From NCBI RefSeq assembly GCF_001625215.2, contig NC_030387.2:40509606-40573605 (forward strand): a DNA stretch of 64,000 nucleotides. The letters run 5' to 3'. Position numbers and translations under genes: made by a program. This DNA is from Daucus carota subsp. sativus. Lineage: Eukaryota > Streptophyta > Magnoliopsida > Apiales > Apiaceae. The notes beneath the pieces are model-generated. The model searched no databases, was not told the DNA's origin, and was given only the letters and a program-made list of their open reading frames with translations. Positions 25,074 to 34,422 of the stretch are shown here, one piece after another (position 1 is the stretch's first letter; each line of letters begins with the position of its first letter).

Positions 25074-25778
25074 AATTATAATAAGCAATTGTGCCGGCTT
25101 CGCATGGGTCATTGAAAATTCGTAAATTTTCTTAACAAACTAAATATAGATTTTTAAAAATAGTTATAAAAATAAGATTCCAGTTTATTATTAACATATT
25201 AAATATCTCACATTTTCATATATTTACTTATTTTTAAAAATTCAAGTTCATTATTATCAACATATTAAAATTAAACGGTATTTTTGCACTTCAAACGGTA
25301 TTTCATTACCTGTTTTAAAATTAAAACATTACATAAATAACAAATAATTGTCAATATGTTAGACAATAAATATTTCTGAAACCTAACAAACAATCCTAAG
25401 ACCAAGTTTTAAATCCGAAAACAATTTTTAATAATATTAGCATAATTCTAATTCTTAAAAAAATCATGGACAAACCTCCGATTTTTTTTTTTTAAGAATT
25501 AGAAAAAGTCAGGGTTTAAGGTTGCTTACCCTAAATCCTAATCCCTAATTTTCAAGCCTGAAGGTTAAGTGATTCTAATTTTTTACGGGTCAAACAAAAG
25601 CAGAAAAGGGACTTGTTATCGAAAGAAACACGGACAAAAACATGGACTAAGCTAAAAATAGTATCCATTGGACAGCCCTACCTATGACGTGCAGTTCATC
25701 TTAATCAGAAACTCAGCCACAAAACAAAACCTAAAGGTATGCCAAGGAGATCTCTATTCTGAGCCGATTTTATTGCAA

Positions 25779-26008
25779 GTCGCTATGTTTTGGCATGTTG
25801 ATTTGTAAGCCGCTATGTCTTGGTATGTTGATTTGTAAGCCATTAAGATTAGTGTGTATAATTTATTAACTTTATGATTTTCCCTAAACTCGTTTTAATT
25901 CTGTCATTCTGATATTTAACAAGTTCCTAATCGAGTTCCAATTCTGATATTAACAAGTTCCTAATCGAGTTCCAATTCTGATATTAACAAGTTCCTAATC
26001 GAATTCTG
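25779..26008. repeat. Two short tandem repeats before the F-box gene
   Basis: At 25779-25842 a unit of about 32 bases containing GCTATG, TTGG and ATGTTGATTTGTAAG occurs twice. At 25917-26008 a 34-base unit starting TAACAAGTTCCTAATCGA occurs two and two-thirds times, ending 42 bases before the start codon. The second array would lie in the promoter or leader of the F-box gene at 26051. Confidence 0.85.
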
Positions 26009-26050
26009 TTTGTGATATAAAGTCTGTAAATTGTCGACTAATTTCATGTT

Positions 26051-27402
26051 ATGCACAGAAGCATAGTAATGGATATGAAGCTTAGAGAATGCACATCTGG
26101 CTCTCAAGGAGCTGTGAAGCGTAGAAGATGCACACCTAGCTCTCAACAAATTGTTCTCGACGAGCAGGATCTATTAACATTAATTCTGTTGCGTCTCCCT
26201 TATAGACAACTCATGTCCTTTAAGTCCGTTTCCAAAAAATGGCTGTCACTCATCACCGACACCCACTTCTCTCGACTCCTCTGGAACTTACTCCCTCCTC
26301 GCGCCTCTGGTCTCTTCATTCAACGCCCACCTAAATTGGAGTTTCCGGATAAAGTCTATTTCGTTCCTCTAGACGATAAAAACACCCCTTCCCTTCCCCA
26401 TTCAATACCCTCACTTTTGCTCATGACATTTTTGATCCCGAAAAAATTCGTATTCTGCAATCCTGTAATGGCCTTTTATTGTGTTCTACTGCCTTTTTAA
26501 ATCCTTATGGTTATGGAGAGTGTAACAAGTATGTATATGACCCCTCCACCAATCAGTTAGCTACCCTTCCTAAACATCCTCATGGCAATGGCAATGGCAA
26601 TGGCAATGGCAATCGGATTCGTCTAATCGGCTTGACTTACGATCCTTCCAAGTCAATTCACTACAAAGTTATTGGTTTAGTTACTACATCTCGGTTGGAA
26701 GATGTTGGTGACTTCTATATTTACTCCTCTGAAACTAGGGCTTGGAAGTCCTCTATAAAGTCTTATGTTCCAGCTCCAGGAATGCACTTCCTCGATGGTG
26801 TCTACTGGAATGGATGTATGCATTGGTTAGCTGATGGGGTCAGCGGCTTAAATTTACCAGAATCATCTATATCCGATTGTTTGTACTTCAATATGGATGA
26901 GGAAAGGTTAGAAACATTTCCAAGGCCTCCTATACGCGTGGCGTCTTTGAGGAGGAGTCTGTATTTTGGGGCATCTGAAGACCATTTACATGTAGTTGAG
27001 GCTTATCGTTATGCCACTTCGCTCAGCGTGTATGAGATGAAGAGTGATTACTCAGAGTGGTTTGTCAAGTACCGGATTGATCTCGATCCGATCTCCAAAG
27101 TTTTTCCGGAAATGACTGAGCACGAGTTTCTTTCTCGTAAAAAAAGTGATTATGCAGTTGGTGTGCTCTCTCTTATTAGAAGGGAAAGTTTCCAGGAGGA
27201 TTCCTTTTTGGTTTTAGAAATACCCGGTAAGGCTATACGCTACAATCTCGTGGATAAAAGCTCTAAAGTATTATGGGACTTCAGTGTAGACTTCAGTCTA
27301 GCAAAAGTTCTCCGTTGGCGGTTTGGAGCGCTTCGAGTTTGGCAGTACATTGAGTCTGTGCCGTGTGTGTATGCTCGTCGAGCTGCTGGAACTTCAGCAT
27401 AA
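26051..27402 (+). pseudogene. F-box protein with F-box-associated domain, one frameshift
   Basis: The N-terminal frame begins at ATG 26051 (or 26069) with a basic stretch and an F-box (DLLTLILLRLPYRQLMSFKSVSKKWLSLI, in parts). From about 26405 that frame degenerates and closes at 26500. The other frame takes over exactly there: TLTFAHDIFDPEKIRILQSCNGLLLCSTAFLNPYG (in parts), the classic CNGLLL start of F-box-associated domains. It runs open to 27402. Loss of one base in the CATTCAATACCC stretch near 26401-26406 explains the shift. The downstream part has the expected phrases (YDPSTNQ, VYWNGCMHWL) and a GN repeat from a hexanucleotide expansion. The class resembles At5g07610-type F-box proteins, predicted SCF adaptors. 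It is a pseudogene unless the base is missing only from this assembly. Confidence 0.82.
26581..26615 (+). repeat. In-frame GGCAAT hexanucleotide array (Asn-Gly repeat)
   Basis: GGCAAT is repeated about five times in the coding frame of the F-box gene, giving alternating Gly and Asn. A six-base unit keeps the frame, so copy number can vary without breaking the protein. Confidence 0.9.
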
Positions 27403-27970
27403 TCAATTTGGTATTGATGCAATTAGTCACTTCCAATATTTATGCGTATTTGTACCAGCTTAGCGGCATGCACATTTTTTCTTATTATTGTTAATTACAA
27501 ACAAATCTGTTTTGTTGAAGATTGAAAAGTTCGATGAATAGAAGAAATGATGTAATATAAAGATGAGTTATTAATTCACTCTGTCTCTTTTGTTATGAAC
27601 ACTTATAAAATTGTGCATTGAGAATGAATTTACATTACCTGTTTAAGCGTTTCTTGACTCAAATTAACAATAGCCACAGCGTTATTGCAAGTTATTAGTA
27701 ACAAAGATGCGACATTTCTTGATCTAAATATTCCCATGCCTTCGTCTGTTATAATATGCTTCTAGAGCAAGTTGTTTTACACATTACTTTGCAAACTAAA
27801 CAATCTTGATTAGTAATTACTCTGTTTCACAAGATCCTCAAATGAGCAGTGAGTGACTTTTTGCGTAGTACAGGCCCGGTGTTTTCTCCTGTGATATGTA
27901 ATATATTATACTATATACGTCTGATATTAAGTATGCACTTTGATCATAAGGACTAGTCCTTGATTTCTTG
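27403..27970. other. Intergenic DNA between the F-box gene and the PDR fragment
   Basis: Probably holds the 3' UTR of the F-box gene in its first 150 bases. Nothing else recognisable. Confidence 0.4.
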
Positions 27971-27996
27971 ACTTGAGTAACAATGTTAGATATAGC

Positions 27997-28450
27997 ATGA
28001 ATCTGAGATCAAGTAGTTCTGAAATATGGAGGAACAATGGAATGGACGTGTTTCCAAAGTCAGCAAGAGAAGAAGATGATGAAGAAGCTTTAAATAGGCT
28101 TCTACTGAAAAACTACCCACTTTTGGTAGCTTACCGAAAGGGCTGCCTCTTGGAACTGAAGAGAAGAAGAATTTACTGGAGAGGCTTGTCAATGTTGCTG
28201 AAGAAGATAATGAGAAGTTCTTTTTAAGCTTAGGAATCGAGTTGACAGGTAATATACATGAATTTAGTGTACTGTTCTCTATGTAGTCAGATGTTATAAT
28301 TTGCATCGTTGTTGCGAGGGTTGGAATTGATTTGCCAAAAATAGAAGTTAGATTTGAGCATTTGAAAATCTGAGGCAGAAGCTCATGTTGGAAGCAGAGT
28401 AGCCACCAAGTCATCTATGTCCTATATATTGAGGCTCTTGCCTCCCTTGT
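27997..28450 (+). pseudogene. 5' fragment of an ABCG/PDR transporter gene
   Basis: Matches exons 1 and 2 of the intact transporter at 4460. It begins with MNLRSSSSEIWRNNGMDVF, SAREEDDEEAL and, after a frameshift near 28090, [32 protein letters not shown]. The exon-1 end is at the same place (GACAG then GTAATA, matching GATAG then GTATTG), and an exon-2-like stretch VGIDLPKIEVRFEHLK follows from about 28319. The intron is still present, so this is a DNA copy and not a retrocopy. W in the usual EALKWA is lost at a TAG, and another stop sits in exon 2 (AAAATCTGA). Nothing of the ATP-binding or membrane regions is visible. It is closer in wording to tobacco PDR1-like sequences (GIDLP) than to the local gene (GVELP), so it may derive from another family member. 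Confidence 0.8.
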
Positions 28451-29242
28451 AATATGCAGTAGAAGTAATAATAGTGTACATCTCCAGTTTCTCTGTCCTC
28501 TATTCATATCTTATTCACTGGTCCCTTATTATATATTAACCAGACATGCACTTCACTTAGACGACGAAGCCTCATGGATAGATAATAACACCGATAACGG
28601 TTAGAACAACAGTAAGTGTGACATATGCTTCAATTTAATGTAGAACTCCATCCATTATCCTGTTTAAAGTTCATGACTATTGCAGGTATATTTTTATTAT
28701 CTGTTGTAAGAATAATCACAGGCTACTTTCACTTTCTATATTGGATGCAAGTTAAATGTTTATTTCATTATGAAATTTGGGTACAGCTGCTTATAACTAT
28801 GACTAATTATGTATACATGTATAGGTTTGGATGCTACTGTTTTTTGTTGCTGTTGTGATGTTTCTTGGTTAATATCTTTGTGTCTTCTTTCAGCTGTTTC
28901 TGTGCAACTTTTTGTGCCCCTTTTCTCCCTTTGTCTGCTTAGTTTGTGATGTATATATATGTTTATTCGTTTTCTCTCTGTTTTTTCTAATTTATCTCTT
29001 TTTTGATTGAATTAATATGTTTTATTTGGAGCTAGATGGTCATTAATGCAGGTATTTATTGTGATTATTTGTTGTTTTGTTATTGAACTTAATGCTCTGA
29101 ATTTGTTTCTCAAGATTCCATTGGCAAGTAGGATTACGTAGCTTAAGATATTAATTAGTGAAGCCAAGTGCTGAAGTTTCCCATCTCATATATGTTTTCT
29201 TGGTGCATACTCTCTTTTTGAGTGTTCATGTGTTAGTTGATA
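28451..29242. other. Intergenic DNA
   Basis: T-rich sequence without a supported gene. The ORF at 28625-28858 (+) has no recognisable features. Confidence 0.4.
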
Positions 29243-29601
29243 TTAGTTACTCATGTCAAAATGCATGTCTTCTTTATCGACAAGAGTGAGAAGGCAAGTT
29301 CTTGGAGACAACTGCTTAACCTGGATAAAGGAGAATCCTTGAGAAATAATGAACTCCTGCAGTGAATCTTCCCAACACGGCTCAGCCGTGACACCCAACC
29401 AGCATCCTTGAATCCAATCTTTAAAACCCTCCTTGACAGTAGCCTCCACAATTCTGAAACCTGGTTGTTCTACTACATCAATATTCTGCCGGGAAGGAAC
29501 TTTATACGTTGGCTTACAACTACAAGCTGGAATTTCTACCCCTTTTCCAGTGCGCCTCTTAGGATTAAGCGGTATCTCTGATGCGGTATCTTTCTTATTT
29601 A
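29243..29601 (-). pseudogene. Possible LINE ORF1-like fragment
   Basis: An open frame of about 118 codons runs from an upstream stop near 29605 to a stop at 29243. It has no certain start. It contains KRRTGKGVEIP, then VKEGFKDWIQGCWLGV and, near the end, FSFIQVKQLSPRTCLLTLVD. Plant LINE ORF1 proteins, and some host proteins carrying the same region, have a segment of this pattern after their RNA-binding domain: a short conserved W-G block, then a hydrophobic strand with an R-x-C-L-L-T-like run. There is no reverse transcriptase nearby. The assignment is tentative. Confidence 0.35.
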
Positions 29602-29668
29602 GTTAAAGATAGCAATTCTAATAGGCTGTTTTTTTTCCCTATATTATTATGTTTGGTTGGGTATTTAG

Positions 29669-29851
29669 CTCTGTTCTAAAAGTCAGTGATTAATCACGAT
29701 TAGTCACCGATTAATCACTGTTCCGTAGCTCGCCAAACTGATTAAGTCTCCGATTAATCACTGATTAATCCGATCAATTCAATTAATCACCGATTAATCC
29801 CTGTTCCGCGACTTCACCGATTAAGTCCGATTTCTGCTTTTTACAACACTG
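29669..29851. mobile_element. Small hAT-type MITE
   Basis: The 183-bp element has a perfect 8-bp duplication GTATTTAG at 29661-29668 and 29852-29859. The ends are CTCTGTTCTAAAA (left) and CAGTGTTGTAAAA (right, reverse complement). The interior consists of repeated GATTAATC and CTGTTCCG phrases. The 8-bp TSD and CAGTG-like end fit the hAT superfamily. Confidence 0.8.
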
Positions 29852-29859
29852 GTATTTAG

Positions 29860-31024
29860 GCATCATTGTTAACTTTGGCGATGTAAAAAAATGAATGTTG
29901 CAGTGGCTACAAAGCATGTTGTGCGATCATCTTTCTCCCAGACACCAATTTTATGTTATTAGTTTCTGGTTAATAACTAAGACTTGCACCTCTGAGAACT
30001 ACAGAGTTCATGTTTTATATCGTAAATACAAAATAGATCAATGTAGAATTTGGTAGATTTATCTTTACTGTTTTAATAAGTATAATTATACACTAAATTA
30101 AGTTTCTGTTTATGAAATACCAATAGTATAATTCCTTCGAGGATCCATATTATCAGTTCTTTAATTTCCTGTCTTTTTTGGATTTATATTCTGGATCTCT
30201 TCTGCACAAAACTGAAATCGAATGTTAAAATTTTCTCATTTTCACCTCGTTCAAATCAATTTCTTTTAAATCAACTGATCATATATACATAAGCTCAAAA
30301 TTGCATTCAACAATAGTCTACTGACTGTCAGGACTCTCAGAGAGAAATGGATAAACCCGATAAAACATGGGCTGGCACACTGCTTAATGTCTACAAAATA
30401 CTATTATAATCCGACAGAAAAATAATTATTTCTTGGTAACACAAAGTATTTAGAAAGTAGCATGCAGAATACCTGAAACATTGATTCATTCTATGACTTC
30501 TGTGTGTTTTCATTCTAAAATTACATATGAAGTCAGAGTTTATGTTCCCACAATGCAGAAGTTCTTGACTCTGAGTACATTGATTTGCAGATAGAGGGAG
30601 AACTTAAAAATCAAGTTAAGTTGTATTTTTCTTCTGACAGACGAGTTAAGTTGTACTTGTATTTTACATTTCTTGAAAGGTAAATTTTTTCAGTAACTGA
30701 TTTGCAGATAGAGGGAGAACTTGAAAAGAATTTGATTTTCACCGGACAGTCTCTGCACTCTAAAAATTCGAGGTAAGTTGTATTTTTCTTTTGACAGACG
30801 AGTTAACTTGCATTTTATTTTTCTCGAAATTACTGGGGTAAATTTTGTCAGTAACTTGCTGGATGTATATGAACTTAAGACTGAAAGCAAACATTTTTTT
30901 TATGAGATAATACACCAGCAAAAACACATTACTTGCTCATTAAACTAGTGACACTTGACACTAAAATGTAATACATCTAGTTGAAACAACAAATGAAGAC
31001 ATCTGTACACATGATCAAGCATGA
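29860..31024. other. Intergenic DNA with a local duplication
   Basis: No gene is seen. A segment is duplicated in tandem between 30591 and 30855. TGATTTGCAGATAGAGGGAG occurs at 30591 and 30698. GACAGACGAGTTAA and GTAAATTTT-TCAGTAAC also occur twice each. Spacing differs between the pairs, so later insertions have lengthened the second copy. Confidence 0.55.
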
Positions 31025-32186
31025 TCATGATACTACATTTGGAGAACCTGAGATTTGAATCAGTGAGAGTGTGTTCGTGAAATGTTTACTTTTCAGTTCC
31101 AAGTACTCGGTCCAAGTGATAGGCCTAAACAGGCAGAGGTGATAGTGATCTACTAATTTAGGAAGCGGTGAGATAAGAACATTAGCAGGAGGCCCGTATA
31201 TGTAAGCTACAGAAATCCGCTGTTGCTTCCTATTCACAAGGGCTCGATGAAGAACACTGGGGTACAATCCATTCGAGAGTATGTGCATTAGATCACCTAT
31301 GTTTACGACTAAAACCCCCGTGTGTGGCTGGACTGTGAGCCAGCCAGTTCCTTCCCTGAATATTTGCAAGCCTGTTGTATTGTTCTGATAGAGAATGGTT
31401 AAAAGGCTGGAATCAGTATGTTCAGCTAGTCCCATGGCACGGTCTGGATCGGGACAGACAGGGTAGGAGTTTAACTGTATGGCAGCTCCTCCTAGACTAG
31501 ACCAGTTAATGTCTTCCTCTGTTATGCCTAATGACCTGAGCATTAGCCACATAAGCTTTCCAGCTAAGTTCTTCATTTCTTTCCCATATTCTTCGACCAA
31601 GTCACTACAAGGTCAAGAAATTAGAACTACGGGAGGCTAGCCTAGACTCCAGCCCCGGTTAAATAAAAACAGAACAGGAGATTATTAGCACAAGTATACA
31701 TAACATTAAAATTTACAAGAAAATAGAATACCAGAATGGTTTGTAGTCTTGAGGCCAAAGTTTGACAGCATGTTCAACAGGTGATCCAAATATGGTAAAC
31801 CCCTCACGCCACATGAGTTTAGGAAAGAACGGAGAGATTTTAGGCAAGCGGTAGCCAGAAATATCATTACTCGACGAAAGAGAGACCTTAAGCTTCTGTT
31901 CAATTGGCAAGGAGAAAAGCTTGGTTGTAGCAGCCTCCATATCTTCAAGAAGCCTTAAAGAGACACCGTGATTTTTAACTTGTAAAACGCCCCATGTTTC
32001 GCATGCATGCCTCACGAGGGCTAGTACATCTGGATCATTCAGATCAATGATCGGCAAAGACTCTGATTCATTTGAGAGGCAATCAGTGCAGTCATCTTGC
32101 AGTGATGTCCATGTATGAGACTCTGGTAGCTCTTTTATTGAGTTGAGATCCAGGTATTGAGTTTGGTAGGATTCTTCAGTAAGCAT
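31025..32186 (-). CDS. GA3ox: Gibberellin 3-beta-dioxygenase (GA3ox)
   Basis: 2-oxoglutarate- and Fe(II)-dependent dioxygenase that makes the last activating step in gibberellin synthesis, 3-beta-hydroxylation of GA9 to GA4 and GA20 to GA1. The spliced model has two exons, 32186-31732 and 31604-31025 (1035 nt, 344 residues). One intron at the usual place splits the Cys of KPFCDLVEEY. The iron ligands are H214 and D216 (AEHTDSS) and H271 (LHRALVN). The 2-oxoglutarate-binding R281 and S283 are in QQRISVAY. The N-terminal DIOX_N part contains LPIIDLND and WGVLQVKNHG. These blocks and the length are typical of GA3ox and distinguish it from GA20ox and GA2ox, although another 2-ODD subgroup cannot be fully excluded. 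A TATATAG string on the minus strand at about 32231-32224 could be a TATA box, giving a very short leader. GA3ox genes are commonly repressed by bioactive gibberellin; nothing here shows that. Confidence 0.92.
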
Positions 32187-34190
32187 ACTGAATCTGCAAG
32201 GATGATAGAGTCTAATGGTTCATCTATATATTGCACTCAGACAAACAATCAGACAAACAGCTGTGGAAGGCACAAATTTCTTTATGCATGACAGCCATAG
32301 TAGATATCACTATTATAATGTAGAAGGTGCTTAAGGACTTCTTTGCTCATCTCTTGTATATTTGTGCCCCAAAACTTATCATTATCCATTACGATTATAT
32401 TTCACATGTTATCAAGTTTGGAACCAAGAAAGACTATATTGCATGTGTCAAGTTATATTATGAGTGATTATGTGTTATGTATGACGGAATCAGAACCAGG
32501 AAAAACTTATATGTGTTATGTATGACGGAATCATGACTATATCACAGCATATTTTTCAGATTCGACAATTGATAATGAATGACAATTTTATTATTAGTTG
32601 TGGTTTTATCATAGGATACTGAAATACAATATGATGGGATGTTTCTGATTTGTTAATCATGCACAATATCCTCTCTAACTCAAAGTATCTAACACTGAAC
32701 TATTGTTGTTATTTTATGATGCATTATTGTTATTATTTTATGCATTTATATGAAATGTATATGGTTATTTCAGTGATTTTTGTTTGGATTTCTCTTTGGT
32801 TGTCTTATGTTTCAGTAATGTCCTTTTATTTAATTTGAAAGGTCACAAAATGGAGAATATTATAGTTGGCTATGCCAGCGACTGCACAAATTAATCTGAT
32901 TACATATAATTTCTGCTATTCACGTGACTTAATATGGTTTTCCCACAATATAACAGTGATACCGCAAATTCAATAAGCAAACAAGTTAACGTTTATAATA
33001 TAATAATCTTAACCAGAAATAATATTTTTTAGCTCGGTCACTTAGTATGATTTCGTCGTCAACAAAACCACTTAGGGTTGTAATCTTATATTCAATTGGG
33101 ACTTTAAATAAAAACTCAATTCATTTTCTCAAAAAAAAAAAAAAAAACTCTATTCATGAAATTCAGATGAATTTAATTGAGATTTAAAAAATTGTATTAG
33201 AATCTAGATGAATCAATTAAAAATTTAAATTATCCTACCAGATGAATTTTAATTAGGATTTTAAATTATATTTTAAATTTGTTGTTATCAATTATAATTA
33301 TATAAAATGTAATAAAATATGATGATATTCAAATATTAATGATTTTTTTGGACTTCATAAAATGATGAATTTTGCGAGATTGTATATGGTGTGTTTTCTG
33401 AAATCTAGCTAACCATAATTTATGAGATTTTGAAATATCGTGCATGCGTCAATTCTGCAATATTTTATCTAGATACTGTTGAAAAATTAAAATCAAATAT
33501 TATTTATTAAAATTGATACATTAAAATTAGAATCTCCGTTAAATACACCGTCTCTATCACGTATGAAGTATGATACACTTGGACCTTAGATTGCATGCAA
33601 AAGTTCGTGGATTAAAATTTATGTAGCTCTTCCCCAACCACATGAACTTCATGCATCTCTGTGTTGTAAGTTGCTGGCTCATGAGTAAATCATTTTTAAC
33701 CCCTCTCAAATAGACAGATTAACGTGAAATTTACCTATTTAAACCCATCAATTTTTATCCCACCTGTAAATCTACAAATTTACATGCAAATTATATCAAT
33801 TTTATCCCACTTCTAAATCTACAAATTTACATGCAAATTATCTATTTAAAACCATGAAATATGGGCTGATTTTGCATTGTGAGGATTTACATGCAAATTA
33901 TCTATTTAAAACCATGAAATATGGGCTGATTTTGCATTGTGAGGTGTTGGAGGAAACTGTATTGTTGATGATTTATTTTGATAAAATTATATAAGCCTCT
34001 TGCTTATTTGAAATTCTATTCAAAAGTTATACATTATCTTCTGTTTATGTTTATAATTTAGATCTATAAATATGAAGTCCGATGCTAATTTACATTTATG
34101 TTTGGTAAATTCTCTGAAATAGAGTTTGACAATAAAACTGTAAGAGTGATTCACAGTTTCCGATGTAACTGCACGTCTGATTATAAAGTT
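32187..34190. other. Intergenic DNA with a 60-base tandem duplication
   Basis: No gene is seen. Upstream region of the GA3ox gene for its first part. A 60-base unit is exactly duplicated at 33825-33884 and 33885-33944. From about 34190 the sequence matches the 3' flank of copy 1 (13017 onward), marking the edge of the F-box segmental duplication. Confidence 0.5.
33825..33944. repeat. Exact 60-base tandem duplication
   Basis: Two adjacent copies of a 60-base unit starting ATTTACATGCAAATTA and ending TTTGCATTGTGAGG, with no mismatch seen. A partial older copy of its first 16 bases lies at 33780-33790. Confidence 0.9.
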
Positions 34191-34422
34191 CAAAAAGAAA
34201 ATGAAGCATCTCACTTTTGGCAACAATTGCAGATCAAGAACCACCCATACCAATATATCAATATTACCATCATCATGCATTAGCTTCTGAAATTACTTCA
34301 AGTATCTCTGACATCAAAATAAGAATAAAGTACTTCTGAAGTACTACATACTTTTCGGGATTAAAATGGAAAATATACCAAGGGATCCAAAAACTTTTGA
34401 ACGTTCAACCAAACCACCAATG

